NCBI RefSeq assembly: GCF_019145495.1
Contig: NZ_JAHSTU010000010.1
Coordinates: 124,001 to 188,000 of the forward strand
Direction: 5' to 3'
DNA: 64,000 nt
Source: Pseudomonas azerbaijanoccidentalis
Lineage (GTDB): Bacteria > Pseudomonadota > Gammaproteobacteria > Pseudomonadales > Pseudomonadaceae
The position numbers and the translations under genes were made by a program. Of this stretch, positions 15,302 to 24,572 are shown piece after piece. Position 1 is the first letter of the stretch, and each line of letters starts with the position of its first letter. The notes below the pieces were generated by a model. That model was not told where the DNA came from, searched no databases, and saw nothing but the letters and a program-made list of their open reading frames with translations.

Positions 15302-15781
15302 ATGAGCAAACTCGACCGTTACGACCTGAGCATTTTGGCTGAATTGCAGCGCGATGCGCGCATCTCCAATCAGGAGCTGGCCGAACGCATCGGCCTGTCA
15401 CCCTCACCCTGCTCCCGTCGGGTCAAGCAACTGGAAGACGACGGCTATATCTCCCGCCAGGTCGCCCTGCTCGACCGCAAGATGCTCGGCCTGAGCCTGA
15501 CGGCGTATGTGCTGATCGGCATGGACCGGCACACGCCGGAGCGTTTCGAGAATTTCGAGCAAGCCATCCGCACCTTGCCGCAGGTGCTCGAATGCAGCCT
15601 GGTGACCGGGATGGATGCGGACTACCAGCTCAAGGTGGTGGTGCCGGACATGGATCACTATCAGAAGCTGCTACTGGGGCATTTGACCCGGATTGAAGGC
15701 GTGACCAGTGTGCGCTCGAGTTTTGTGCTGAACCAGGTGCTCAATAGCACTGAGTTGCCGTTGACTCACCTACGCAGCTGA
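15302..15781 (+). CDS. Lrp/AsnC-family transcriptional regulator
   Basis: A 159-residue feast/famine regulator. The N-terminal HTH (DRYDLSILAELQRDARISNQ, then ELAERIGLSPSPCSRRVKQLE) is followed by the RAM ligand-binding domain (LSLTAYVLIGMDRH ... VLECSLVTGMDADYQLKVVV). The ATG at 15302 is preferred, directly after a TTG codon, with AAGGGA upstream. Lrp-type proteins bind amino acids and control their transport or breakdown, often the divergent gene; here the divergent DNA holds only an uncharacterised short unit. A target cannot be named. Confidence 0.9.
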   Translation: MSKLDRYDLSILAELQRDARISNQELAERIGLSPSPCSRRVKQLEDDGYISRQVALLDRKMLGLSLTAYVLIGMDRHTPERFENFEQAIRTLPQVLECSLVTGMDADYQLKVVVPDMDHYQKLLLGHLTRIEGVTSVRSSFVLNQVLNSTELPLTHLRS

Positions 15782-15790
15782 CCGTTTGCC

Positions 15791-15878
15791 TGTAGGAGCT
15801 GACGAGTGAAACGAGGCTGCGATCTTTTGATCTTGTTCCTTAAAGATCGCAGCCTCGTTTCACTCGACAGCTCCTACA
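15791..15878. repeat. REP inverted pair, variant with GAGTGAAACGAG core
   Basis: TGTAGGAGCTGACGAGTGAA continuing to CTGCGATCTTTT faces its inverted copy. The ends match the common family but the loop-side core CGAGTGAAACGAG differs. An extra CAGCTCCTACA follows at about 15879-15889. Confidence 0.85.
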
Positions 15879-16016
15879 ACAGCTCCTACAAGAGCCATTG
15901 AGTTGTCACCGAGCGACGAATAGCTGCGACACACCGCCGCAGGTCAATACTTCGCGCAACCTGCGAGGCGTATACTCCCCGCGCCCTTTTAGCCTCGCCC
16001 GCGCTGGAGAAGTTCG

Positions 16017-16226
16017 ATGGATCCTGCAGTTTTCGAAGAGTGGATGATGACCGGGCTGGTCAGCATCCTGATCATTTTCATGGGTTTCATCGTCTGGGAT
16101 CTGGCGAAGAAGTCCAAGGCCGGGCGTTTCGGCTCGTTCATTCTGTTTTTCGTGCTGGGCCTTGGCGTGGCGGCGTTCGTGATCAAGAGCGTAGTGATCG
16201 GCCTGATCGAATCCGGCTCTTTATAA
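16017..16226 (+). CDS. DUF2788 small membrane protein
   Basis: A 69-residue inner-membrane protein with two hydrophobic segments (GLVSILIIFMGFIVWDLA and GSFILFFVLGLGVAAFVI) separated by a basic loop KKSKAGRFG. This is the DUF2788 pattern. GGAG precedes the start. Its stop overlaps the stop of the convergent rluE by 6 bases (TTATAA serves both). Function unknown. Confidence 0.85.
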   Translation: MDPAVFEEWMMTGLVSILIIFMGFIVWDLAKKSKAGRFGSFILFFVLGLGVAAFVIKSVVIGLIESGSL

Positions 16227-16856
16227 GCGCGCCGGCACTTCTTTCCACTGACCCTGATCGAGCCCTTCGATGGTCCAGTCACCGATCCGCACCCGCACCA
16301 GCCGCAACGTCGGCAAGCCGACCGCCGCGGTCATGCGCCGCACCTGACGGTTGCGCCCTTCGCGAATGATCAATTCCAGCCAACTGGTTGGCACGCTTTT
16401 GCGAAAGCGTACCGGCGGGTTGCGTGGCCACAGTTCAGGCTCATCCAGGTGCCGCGCCTCAGCGGGCAGGGTCATGCCATCGTTCAACTCCACGCCCTCA
16501 CGCAAACGCTGAAGCTGCTCGGCACTCGGCGCGCCTTCTACCTGCACCCAATAAGTCTTGGCCAGTTTGTGCTTGGGGTCGGCGATGCGTGCCTGAAGCT
16601 GACCGTCGTTGGTCAACAGCAGCAAACCTTCGCTGTCGCGATCCAGCCGTCCGGCCGGGTAAATCCCCGGAATCTCGATGTAATCCTTGAGCGTCGCACG
16701 CCCGTCGCCGTCGCTGAATTGCGTCAGCACATCGAACGGCTTGTTGAACAAGATCAGCTTGGGCTCGGCCGGTGGCGCCTTGGCAACACGGCGCGCGGCT
16801 GAGGGGGCTGGTTTCGCGCCAGGGCGGCGGGAAACGGGACGTGGAGGACGGGACAT
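16221..16856 (-). CDS. rluE: 23S rRNA pseudouridine synthase RluE
   Basis: A 211-residue RsuA-family pseudouridine synthase. After a basic N-terminal tail (residues 1-30) come LILFNKPFDVL, the catalytic aspartate loop PAGRLDRDSEGLLLLTNDG (Asp in GRLDRD), and the family end LIIREGRNRQVRRMTAAVG. It lacks an S4 domain, as does E. coli RluE, which modifies position 2457 of 23S rRNA. The assignment to RluE rather than another RsuA relative rests on this architecture and the motif wording. Confidence 0.85.
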   Translation of the reverse strand: MSRPPRPVSRRPGAKPAPSAARRVAKAPPAEPKLILFNKPFDVLTQFSDGDGRATLKDYIEIPGIYPAGRLDRDSEGLLLLTNDGQLQARIADPKHKLAKTYWVQVEGAPSAEQLQRLREGVELNDGMTLPAEARHLDEPELWPRNPPVRFRKSVPTSWLELIIREGRNRQVRRMTAAVGLPTLRLVRVRIGDWTIEGLDQGQWKEVPARL

Positions 16857-16927
16857 GGCGAAGAGAACATCTAGCGATCAGGGCTGCTAATGCTAGTGCC
16901 CCAACCGCCAAATGACCATGACAACCG

Positions 16928-18427
16928 TTAGCGGAACGGCGGCTCGTCGAAGCTACGCAGTTTGCGCGAGTGCAGCGAGTTGAGCTCGGTACGCAGCAGA
17001 TCCACTGCCTCGATACCGATCTTCAAGTGCTGGCTGACCGCACGCTCATAAAACGCGTTGGCCGAACCCGGCAACTTGATCTCGCTGTGCAGCGGTTTGT
17101 CCGAGACGCAGAGCAACGTGCCGTAAGGCACCCGCAAGCGATAACCCTGAGCGGCGATGGTGCCGCTTTCCATGTCCACGGCCACGGCGCGGGACAGGTT
17201 GATCAACGGCCGTTCCTGAGCCCAGCGCAGCTCCCAGTTACGGTCGTCGTAAGTCAACACGGTGCCGGTGCGCAGGCGTTTCTTCAGCTCATCGCCCTTC
17301 TCGCCGGTGATATTCGCCGCCGCCTGTTGCAAGGCCATCTGCACCTCAGCCAAAGCCGGGATCGGAATGTTCGGCGGCACCACGCGATCGAGAATCCCGT
17401 CGCGACGCATGTAAGCGTGGGCCAGCACGTAGTCGCCAATCGTCTGCGACTGACGCAAGCCTCCGCAGTGGCCGATCATCAGCCAGCAATGTGGACGCAG
17501 CACGGCCAAGTGGTCGGTAATGTTCTTGGCGTTGGACGGGCCGACGCCAATGTTCACCAGCGTTACGCCGTGACCGTCGGTGGCGATCAGGTGATAGGCC
17601 GGCATCTGGTAACGGTGCCAGACCACGCCAGCGGCGATGGCCGAGGCTTCACCGTGGTCCATGCTCTTTTCGATGATCACGTTGCCCGGCAGCACCATGC
17701 GTACGAAACGCGGATCACTGCGCAACTGCTCCAGGCCATGGACGATGAACTGGTCGACGTAACGGTGGTAGTTGGTCAGCAGAATCCACGGCTGCACATG
17801 GCGCCAGTCGCTGCCGGTGTAATGCACCAGTCGGCGCAGGGAAAAATCCACCCGCGCCGCGTCGAACAAGGCCAGCGGCAGCGGATCGGTATTTTCCCAA
17901 TCGTACAAGCCATCGGCGATGCCGTCGGTGGCAGCCGACAGGTCGGTACTCGGGAATACGCGCGCCAACACGGCAGCGGTCACGCCGGACCCGGCCAGCT
18001 CATCGCCCTGCTCAACCACGTACGGATAAGGAATGTTTTGCTGGCTGACACCGACTTCCACGGTCACGGTGAAGTCGTGCATCAACGGCACGAGCTGTTC
18101 CAGCAGGTATTTTCGAAAAGCCGCCGGATGGGTGACGGTGACGCTGTAGGTGCCTGGCAACTGAACCTTGGCGTAGGCGCGGGTGGTCTGCGGGACTTCG
18201 CCCTGGCAATGGTAGGTCAGGCGCAATTCGGGATAACGAAACAGAGCACGCTGCTCGGCGTCCGGCTCGACTCGATCCTTGAGGTAGCGCTTGAGCGCCT
18301 GGTTGAGCGCGGTGGTTGCACGATTGTGCAAGAGCGCAAGCCGATCCACGGCTTGCTCGGCGGTTTGAACGACAATAAAAGCTTCGGTCACGATCAGCAT
18401 CCTGTGTTCTGACTTGCAGACCTTCAT
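16928..18427 (-). CDS. amn: AMP nucleosidase
   Basis: A 499-residue AMP nucleosidase that splits AMP into adenine and ribose 5-phosphate. The N-terminal Amn domain (IPYPYVVEQGDEL, DARRVDFSLRRLVHYTG-like segment) is followed by a purine nucleoside phosphorylase fold with GVGPSNAKNITDHLAVLRP, MIGHCGGLR, VAVDMESGTIAAQGY and the end RKLRSFDEPPFR. All match the E. coli enzyme closely. Length is slightly above the usual 484; a second possible ATG at 18400 (MLIVTEAF) would shorten the start. It is transcribed toward rluE. Confidence 0.93.
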   Translation of the reverse strand: MKVCKSEHRMLIVTEAFIVVQTAEQAVDRLALLHNRATTALNQALKRYLKDRVEPDAEQRALFRYPELRLTYHCQGEVPQTTRAYAKVQLPGTYSVTVTHPAAFRKYLLEQLVPLMHDFTVTVEVGVSQQNIPYPYVVEQGDELAGSGVTAAVLARVFPSTDLSAATDGIADGLYDWENTDPLPLALFDAARVDFSLRRLVHYTGSDWRHVQPWILLTNYHRYVDQFIVHGLEQLRSDPRFVRMVLPGNVIIEKSMDHGEASAIAAGVVWHRYQMPAYHLIATDGHGVTLVNIGVGPSNAKNITDHLAVLRPHCWLMIGHCGGLRQSQTIGDYVLAHAYMRRDGILDRVVPPNIPIPALAEVQMALQQAAANITGEKGDELKKRLRTGTVLTYDDRNWELRWAQERPLINLSRAVAVDMESGTIAAQGYRLRVPYGTLLCVSDKPLHSEIKLPGSANAFYERAVSQHLKIGIEAVDLLRTELNSLHSRKLRSFDEPPFR

Positions 18428-18460
18428 CTTGCCTGCATCAAAGCTTCACGGGAACAGCCA

Positions 18461-18537
18461 AAAAAGATCGCAGCCTGCGGCAGCTCCTACAAGGGCTCGT
18501 CGTGCACCCGTAGGAGCTGCCGCAGGCTGCGATCTTC
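18461..18537. repeat. REP inverted pair (GATCGCAGCC family)
   Basis: AAAGATCGCAGCCTGCGGCA ... CTCCTACAAGG faces CGTAGGAGCTGCCGCAGGCT ... GATCTTCT. It lies between aidB and amn, which run in the same direction, so it could attenuate read-through. Confidence 0.9.
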
Positions 18538-18544
18538 TGACCGA

Positions 18545-20194
18545 TCAGAAGCCTTGTGGAGTCGAACGAGCGACAATCGCTTCCACATCCAGCCCGCGTG
18601 GCAATGCGCCGTACACTCGGCCGCCGCCATCCAGTCGACTGGCAATGAACGCATCACTGACCACCGAATTCCCCGCCTCCAGCAACAGCTTGGCCTGCAA
18701 CCCCAGCGCGATGTCCTCGGTCAACTGACGGGCGCGATACTGAATGTCAGTGGTGTCCTTGAAGGCCGCCTGCAATTGTTGGATGTGCGTAGCCAGGCGT
18801 TTGTCGCCATGCCCGTCGCCCAATTCGCTGAACAGCGCATCCAGCACGCCCGGCTCTTTCGACAGCGCTCGCAATACGTCAAGGCATTGCACGTTGCCGG
18901 AACCTTCCCAGGTCGAGTTGACCGGCGCCTCGCGGTAGAGGCGCGGCAGGATGCTGTCTTCGACATAACCGGCACCGCCCATGCATTCGGCGGCTTCGTT
19001 GATCATGGCCGGCGCGCGCTTGCAGATCCAGTACTTGCCCACCGCTGTCACCAGCCGGGCGAATTTGGCTTCCTGGGAATCGTCCAGATGATCCAGCGCG
19101 CGGCCCATGCGCAAACTCAACGCCAGCGCCGCTTCGCTTTCCAGCGCCAGATCCGCCAACACGTTCTGCATCAACGGCTGTTCGCTCAACAGCTTGCCGC
19201 CAACCGAACGGTGAGCGCAGTGATGGCTGGCCTGGGTCAGCGCCTGACGCATCAGCGAACTGGAACCGACCATGCAATCGAAGCGGGTCATTGCAACCAT
19301 TTCGATGATCGTCGGAACGCCCCGCCCTTCTTCGCCGACCATCCACGCCAGCGCGCCACGGAACTCCACTTCGCTGGAGGCGTTGGAACAGTTGCCGAGC
19401 TTGTTTTTCAAGCGCTGGATGTAGAACTGATTGCGCGTATCGTCCGGGCGATGGCGCGGCAGCAGGAAACAGGTCAGGCCTTTATCGGTTTGCGCCAGGG
19501 TCAGGAAGGCATCGCACATTGGCGCCGAGCAGAACCACTTGTGGCCCACCAGCTCATAGGCCTGGCCCGGACCGCTGGCCCCCACCGGATACGCCTTGGT
19601 GGTGTTGGCGCGAACATCGGTGCCGCCCTGTTTCTCGGTCATGGCCATGCCGATGGTGACACCTGCCTTATGGGCCATGCCGACATTGCGCGGGTCATAT
19701 TCAGTGGCGAGAATTTTCGGCAGCCATTGTTCCGCCAGATCCGGTTGCAGGCGCATCGCCGGGACACTGGCGAAGGTCATGGTCAGCGGGCAGCCGCTGC
19801 CGGCTTCGGCCTGACTGTGCAGGTAAGTCATGGAGGCGCGGGCCACGTGGGCGCCGGACTGCGGATGCGCCCAGGGCAAGGAGGTCAAGCCATGCTCGAC
19901 CGCCGTGCGCATCAGTTCGTGATAAGCCGGGTGAAATTCCACCAGATCGATGCGGTGCCCAAATCGATCGTGGCTGCTGAATACCGGTTTGTTCTGATTG
20001 GCCAGGAACCCCGCTTCCATCAACGGCCCGCCGGCCAGTGCGCCATAGGCGTCGATCCGCGACTCGGCCCAACCGGCCCCGAAACGCCGCGACCACTCCT
20101 GCAAAGGCAGGTCGATGCGATACAGGTTGGCGCCGTCCAGTGACGGCGGCTGATTGGTGACTTCGTGGGTTTCGGCGAACTGATGCAGGTTCAT
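18545..20194 (-). CDS. aidB: acyl-CoA dehydrogenase AidB-like flavoprotein
   Basis: A 549-residue acyl-CoA dehydrogenase relative of AidB (E. coli 541 residues). Motifs include GMAMTEKQGGTDVRANTTKA, KWFCSAPMCDAFLTLAQT, and the C-terminal ECMGGAGYVEDSILPRLYRE followed by NSTWEGSGNVQCLDVLRAL. AidB binds FAD and DNA and is tied to the alkylation response in E. coli; its true substrate is unclear. The ATG at 20194 has AGGAG upstream, while an earlier in-frame start lies within the ribosome-site region. No adaptive-response gene is adjacent. Confidence 0.88.
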   Translation of the reverse strand: MNLHQFAETHEVTNQPPSLDGANLYRIDLPLQEWSRRFGAGWAESRIDAYGALAGGPLMEAGFLANQNKPVFSSHDRFGHRIDLVEFHPAYHELMRTAVEHGLTSLPWAHPQSGAHVARASMTYLHSQAEAGSGCPLTMTFASVPAMRLQPDLAEQWLPKILATEYDPRNVGMAHKAGVTIGMAMTEKQGGTDVRANTTKAYPVGASGPGQAYELVGHKWFCSAPMCDAFLTLAQTDKGLTCFLLPRHRPDDTRNQFYIQRLKNKLGNCSNASSEVEFRGALAWMVGEEGRGVPTIIEMVAMTRFDCMVGSSSLMRQALTQASHHCAHRSVGGKLLSEQPLMQNVLADLALESEAALALSLRMGRALDHLDDSQEAKFARLVTAVGKYWICKRAPAMINEAAECMGGAGYVEDSILPRLYREAPVNSTWEGSGNVQCLDVLRALSKEPGVLDALFSELGDGHGDKRLATHIQQLQAAFKDTTDIQYRARQLTEDIALGLQAKLLLEAGNSVVSDAFIASRLDGGGRVYGALPRGLDVEAIVARSTPQGF

Positions 20195-20267
20195 GACAGG
20201 GCTCCTTTGGTCAGCCAAGGGATTCAGTTAAGCACCGCCCCTCGGCTGAAAAAAGTGTCATACCCGC

Positions 20268-22652
20268 CTAACTGTCGGCGCTTTCGCCCTGTTGTGAACA
20301 GAGCACCCGACGGTAGAGCGCCACCTCCAAGTCTTCGAATTTCACCGGTTTGCTCAGGTAGTCGATCAACGCGCCGGTCGGGCAACGCTCGCGATCCACC
20401 GTTTGGGCAATCATGAACACCGGCAATTGCGAGCCGCCCGGCAACGCGCGAATCTGGCAGCAGATGGAGACGCCGTCCTTCGGCTGCAATTCACAATCGA
20501 GCAACACGGCGTCAACGCTTTCACGTTGCAGGAAATCGAGCGCAGCGCTGCCGCTGTCTGCGGTGCGCACCCGGAACCCGAGCTTGAGCAACATGCCGCG
20601 CATCACCAGCTGATTGACGTTGTTGTCATCGACCAGCAGCACCGTGCAGTCCTGCGGCAAGCGCAGACGGGAAAAGTCGCGGGTCATGAAAGGCGTGGTC
20701 GGCAGTTCCGGCGCTGGCACTTCAAACTCGACGTCGAGCTGGAAACGACTGCCTCGCCCCGGTTCCGAACGGTGAGTCAGGCGCCCGCCGAGCAATTCGA
20801 CCAGTTGCCGACAGATCGCCAGGCCAACCCCCAGGCCACCGTATTCACGGGTCATCGATCCGTCGAGCTGGAAGAAGCGCTGATACATCGTCGCTTCGCC
20901 CAGATCGGTGAAACCGATACCGGTGTCGATCACCGCAAACGACAGCGCCAACCGGTCAGGCTTGACCGTTTTCCCCGATACCCGCAATGCCAGCCCGCCG
21001 ACCCGGGTGAACTTGATCGCGTTATCCAGCAGACATTCCAGGCATTGCGCCAGCTTGGCGCTGTCACCGTGCAAACGATCCGGCACACCGGGCGCCACAT
21101 CGACTTTGAAGTCCAGCGACTTGCTCAACGCATTGCCATCGAACTGCACGCGCAACGCCTCAACCACACCGCGCAAGCTGAAGGTCGACGGCGACGCCTT
21201 GAGCTTGCCGGCCTGCAACTCGGTCAACGTGAGAATGCCGTTGACCATGCGCATCATCTCCCGCGCCGAGCCGGAAGCGGTTTGCTGATATTGCTCCAGC
21301 TCAGGGTCCATCTCGACGGTTTGCATCAACTCCAGCGAACCGATCACGCCGTTCATCGGCGTGCGCAACTCATGGGTCAAGGTCGCGAGGAATTCGTCCT
21401 TGAGCTTGTTGCTGTGGGCCAGTTGCTGGTTGAGCACCTCAAGCTTCTGCCCCGCATCGAACAGGGTTTGCGCCTGTTGTTCGCGCATGGCGTTGATGCG
21501 ATCGGCCAGCGCCAGTGACAGCAACGCCACTTCGATGGCCGAGCCGATCTGGCTGGAATACATGGTCAGGAACACGTTCGGCAGATAGCCCAGCACCATC
21601 AGGGTGTTGACGATGCCGCCGAGCAAAAAAGCCGACCAGGCAATGATGAAGTACCGCGCCACCCGCAACCCGCGCAGCCAGGCAAAAATCCCTGCGGCGA
21701 AGATCACCACGGTGAAAGTCAACGCCAGGGCTGTCGCCAAACGCAGGGCCAAGGCATAACTGGTCATCAATGACAGACCGACCACCAGCGCACTGAACGC
21801 CACCAACGCCAGCAGCAGGCGATCAAGCCAGCGACTGTGGGTTGCCGTCTGCAGGAAACTGCGGGCGAACTGACTGCCGAACAACCCGGCGCAGCCAATG
21901 AAAAACGGCGTCGCAGCGTTTGCCCACCAAGGGTTGGATGGCCAGAAATACTGCACCGCCGCGCCGTTCACCGACAGCTGATACAGGCCGAACGAAGCGA
22001 TGTAGAAAATGTAATAGAGGTAACTGGTGTCGCGCACGCTGAGGTAGATGAACAGGTTGTAGACCAGCATGCCCAGCAACACACCGTAGATCAGCCCCAG
22101 CACATAAAGCCGTACGGGTTGTTCTTCGAGGTAAGCCGTGCTCGACCACAACGTCACCGGCGCCTGGATCGAGCCTTGGCTTTGCAGGCGCAGGTACACG
22201 GTTTGCTTCTGATCGGGGGTGAAATCCAGATTGAACAGGTAGTTGTTCTGGCGCACTTCACGAGTGGCGAACGGCAAGGCATCGCCTGTCTGGCGGATCA
22301 ACTGATAGTCGCCGGCAGCATCGGGCAAGTAGAGGTCAAGATGATCGAGCGGCGGATACGCCAGTTCCAGCAACCAGGTGCGTTGCGCCGAAGGGTTGGT
22401 CGGGCGGTACTGCAGGTCGATTTTCAGCCAGAACACCGAGTGCGAATACCCGGCATTGAGCGTGGCTTTGTCATGAGGCTGGAAGTGACCGGCTGCCGCT
22501 TGAGCGCGCACCTGGCTGATACTCGCCTGACCACCCACGTCTTCAAACACCTGCAGGGACCGGCCCAGCGGAAGGCTTTGAGTGAACTCATCGAATTCGA
22601 CGGCGTTCGCCAAAAGGGGCAAACACAATAGCAACATCAGCAAATAGCGCAT
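20268..22652 (-). CDS. hybrid sensor histidine kinase with 7TMR-DISM sensor
   Basis: A 794-residue membrane kinase. A signal peptide and a periplasmic jelly-roll-like sensor (7TMR-DISMED2, about residues 20-180; WLLELAYPPLDHLDLYLPD) come first, then seven transmembrane helices (about 185-385). HisKA follows with His427 in THELRTP, then a HATPase with N-box LLDNAIKF, VIDTGIGF and GGLGVGLAI, and a C-terminal receiver with VDDNN and Asp719 (LLDCELQP). The receiver has the conserved Lys (YLSKP). No Hpt domain or response regulator is encoded nearby, so the output passes to a distant partner. The signal is unknown; family members may sense sugars or surface cues. Confidence 0.9.
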   Translation of the reverse strand: MRYLLMLLLCLPLLANAVEFDEFTQSLPLGRSLQVFEDVGGQASISQVRAQAAAGHFQPHDKATLNAGYSHSVFWLKIDLQYRPTNPSAQRTWLLELAYPPLDHLDLYLPDAAGDYQLIRQTGDALPFATREVRQNNYLFNLDFTPDQKQTVYLRLQSQGSIQAPVTLWSSTAYLEEQPVRLYVLGLIYGVLLGMLVYNLFIYLSVRDTSYLYYIFYIASFGLYQLSVNGAAVQYFWPSNPWWANAATPFFIGCAGLFGSQFARSFLQTATHSRWLDRLLLALVAFSALVVGLSLMTSYALALRLATALALTFTVVIFAAGIFAWLRGLRVARYFIIAWSAFLLGGIVNTLMVLGYLPNVFLTMYSSQIGSAIEVALLSLALADRINAMREQQAQTLFDAGQKLEVLNQQLAHSNKLKDEFLATLTHELRTPMNGVIGSLELMQTVEMDPELEQYQQTASGSAREMMRMVNGILTLTELQAGKLKASPSTFSLRGVVEALRVQFDGNALSKSLDFKVDVAPGVPDRLHGDSAKLAQCLECLLDNAIKFTRVGGLALRVSGKTVKPDRLALSFAVIDTGIGFTDLGEATMYQRFFQLDGSMTREYGGLGVGLAICRQLVELLGGRLTHRSEPGRGSRFQLDVEFEVPAPELPTTPFMTRDFSRLRLPQDCTVLLVDDNNVNQLVMRGMLLKLGFRVRTADSGSAALDFLQRESVDAVLLDCELQPKDGVSICCQIRALPGGSQLPVFMIAQTVDRERCPTGALIDYLSKPVKFEDLEVALYRRVLCSQQGESADS

Positions 22653-23106
22653 TTATGCCCCAGCGTGGCCTGTCCGGTTCTGTCAGGAAGCCCCCCATTC
22701 CTTTTGAGTAGACGTAAAACCGGTGTTACCTGTTATTTGTTTGGATCCACTCTAGCATAGCCGTTGATGGCCATTGAGCACTACAGAAATTTTTCCTACA
22801 AAGGCTCTAGAACGGGCGTTCCAGCGAAGATTATTGAGCTAGAGCTGTGGCATCTGCTTCATGCCGAAAATCGCCGATCGAACACATCGCCCCTGTAGCG
22901 GCTGGCGAAGCCTGTGTCCGGTTGCACAGCAGTCGCCAAACCATAATCTGCGGTGTGCCAGATGCACCGGGGCGGCGGGTTTTACGGCTGCTTTGCAGCC
23001 GGACGCAGCCTCGCAGGCTCGGCAGCTGCTACACGTATGTGAGGTTTGCGGTTGCTACGCGGGCGCGTCATGACTCGCTGGTCGACTGGTGGTAAGCTCG
23101 CGCACC
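22653..23106. other. 454-bp divergent intergenic region (sensor kinase / thiD)
   Basis: Holds the promoters for both divergent genes and an inverted REP pair in its right half. I looked for a TPP riboswitch (THI box) in front of thiD and did not find its conserved core. A short palindrome GAACGGGCGTTC occurs near 22810-22822, of unknown meaning. Confidence 0.5.
22891..23034. repeat. inverted pair of REP-like units (GCTGC...CCGGACGCAG family)
   Basis: CCCTGTAGCGGCTGGCGAAG ... GTCCGGTTGCACAGCAG faces CGGCTGCTTTGCAGCCGGAC ... GGCAGCTGCTACACG. The same family as the single unit at 7830-7872. Confidence 0.75.
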
Positions 23107-23904
23107 ATGAATATCTACAGCTCTCGCCCCGTTGTCCTCTGTCTCTCCGGCCACGACCCAAGTGGTGGCGCCGGCTTGCAGGCAGATATCGAAGCCTTGC
23201 TTGCTCAGGGTTGCCATGCGGCTCCGGCCGTCACCGCCCTGACCGTGCAAGACACCGTCAATGTCACTGACTTCCGCGTCCTCGACCGTGAGTGGGTGTT
23301 GGCCCAGGCCAATGCCGTGCTCAACGACTCCGAAGTGGCGGCCGTCAAACTGGGCATGCTCGGTTCCCTGGAAATGGTCGACACCGTGGTCGAACTGCTT
23401 TCGGCAAACCCGCACCTTCCAGTGGTCTGCGACCCGGTGCTGCGCGCCGGCGGCGGCGGACGCCTGGGCAAGGACGAAGTCGGCTACGCCATGCGCGAAC
23501 GCCTGCTGCCGCTGTCGATCATCGCCACTCCTAACCTCCCCGAAGCCCGCATCCTCGCCGAACTGCCAGAAGGCACCGCGGACGAGTGCGCTGAAAAACT
23601 GCTGCCGTTCGTCAAACACTTGCTGATCACCGGCGGTCATGGCGACGAAACCGAAATCCACAATCGCCTGTATAGCCGTGACGGCCTGCGCGAAACCTAT
23701 ACCTGCCAGCGTTTACCGGGCAGCTATCACGGTTCCGGTTGCACCTTGGCCAGCGCCCTGGCCGGTCGTCTGGCGCAAGGCGAAAACCTCGCCAGTGCCG
23801 TGCAGACCGCGCTTAACTACACATGGCGCACGCTGCGTGATGCCGAGCAGCTGGGCAAAGGCCAATTCGTGCCGCGCCGCCTGCCGCTGGATTTCTGTTC
23901 GTAA
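23107..23904 (+). CDS. thiD: hydroxymethylpyrimidine (phosphate) kinase ThiD
   Basis: A 265-residue ribokinase-fold kinase that phosphorylates HMP and HMP-P for thiamine synthesis. Typical motifs are LSGHDPSGGAGLQADIE at the start, VCDPVLRAGGGG, TPNLPEA and the catalytic-anion-hole region SYHGSGCTLASALA. It heads a compact run thiD-thiE-hemL with gaps of 29 and 15 bases. The start at 23107 has only a weak ribosome site; a GTG at 23089 is the alternative. Confidence 0.94.
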   Translation: MNIYSSRPVVLCLSGHDPSGGAGLQADIEALLAQGCHAAPAVTALTVQDTVNVTDFRVLDREWVLAQANAVLNDSEVAAVKLGMLGSLEMVDTVVELLSANPHLPVVCDPVLRAGGGGRLGKDEVGYAMRERLLPLSIIATPNLPEARILAELPEGTADECAEKLLPFVKHLLITGGHGDETEIHNRLYSRDGLRETYTCQRLPGSYHGSGCTLASALAGRLAQGENLASAVQTALNYTWRTLRDAEQLGKGQFVPRRLPLDFCS

Positions 23905-23933
23905 CTCTTTAGCAATGCAGTGAGGCTAGCCCG

Positions 23934-24557
23934 ATGAAACTACGTGGCCTGTACGCCATTACCGACAGCCAGCTGCTGGCCGGTAAATTTCTTTCGTACG
24001 TGGAGGCGGCGCTGGAAGGCGGCGTCACCCTGCTGCAATACCGCGACAAGAGCAACGACGAGGCCCGCCGCCTGCGTGAAGCCGAGGCCTTGCGCAACCT
24101 GTGCGATCGCTACAAGACACAGCTGATCATCAATGACGACGCCGAGCTCGCCGCGCGCCTGAACGTTGGCGTGCATCTTGGCCAGACCGATGGCCCGCTA
24201 TCGCCGACCCGCGCCCTGCTCGGCTCCAAAGCGATCATCGGCTCGACCTGTCACGCGCAAATCGAGCTGGCTGAGCAAGCCACAAAAGAAGGCGCCAGTT
24301 ACGTCGCCTTCGGCCGCTTCTTCAATTCCAGCACCAAACCCGGCGCACCGACCTGCAGCCTCGATCTGCTCGACCAGGCCCGCAAGCAACTGCACCTGCC
24401 GATCTGCGCGATCGGCGGCATCACCCTGGACAACGCCGCGCCGCTGGTGGCCCACGGGGTCGATCTGCTGGCGGTGGTGCATGGCCTGTTCGGCGCCGAG
24501 AGCACGGCAGAAGTGACCCGCCGCGCCCGCGCCTTCAACGAATTACTGAAAATCTGA
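23934..24557 (+). CDS. thiE: thiamine-phosphate synthase ThiE
   Basis: A 207-residue TIM-barrel enzyme that joins HMP-PP and thiazole phosphate to thiamine phosphate. Visible motifs are YAITDSQLL, LLQYRDKSNDE (pyrophosphate-binding Arg/Lys), LIINDDAELA, GVHLGQTDG, STCHAQIELA and CAIGGITLDNA. It directly follows thiD, giving the two enzymes consecutive steps. Length is normal. No oddities. Confidence 0.95.
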   Translation: MKLRGLYAITDSQLLAGKFLSYVEAALEGGVTLLQYRDKSNDEARRLREAEALRNLCDRYKTQLIINDDAELAARLNVGVHLGQTDGPLSPTRALLGSKAIIGSTCHAQIELAEQATKEGASYVAFGRFFNSSTKPGAPTCSLDLLDQARKQLHLPICAIGGITLDNAAPLVAHGVDLLAVVHGLFGAESTAEVTRRARAFNELLKI

Positions 24558-24572
24558 TTTGAGAGCCCGATC

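Noticed and set aside
22653..23106. Possible TPP riboswitch upstream of thiD
   Set aside because: The conserved CTGAGA and ACCTGATCTGG-like core elements are not present; the structure in this region is a REP pair.
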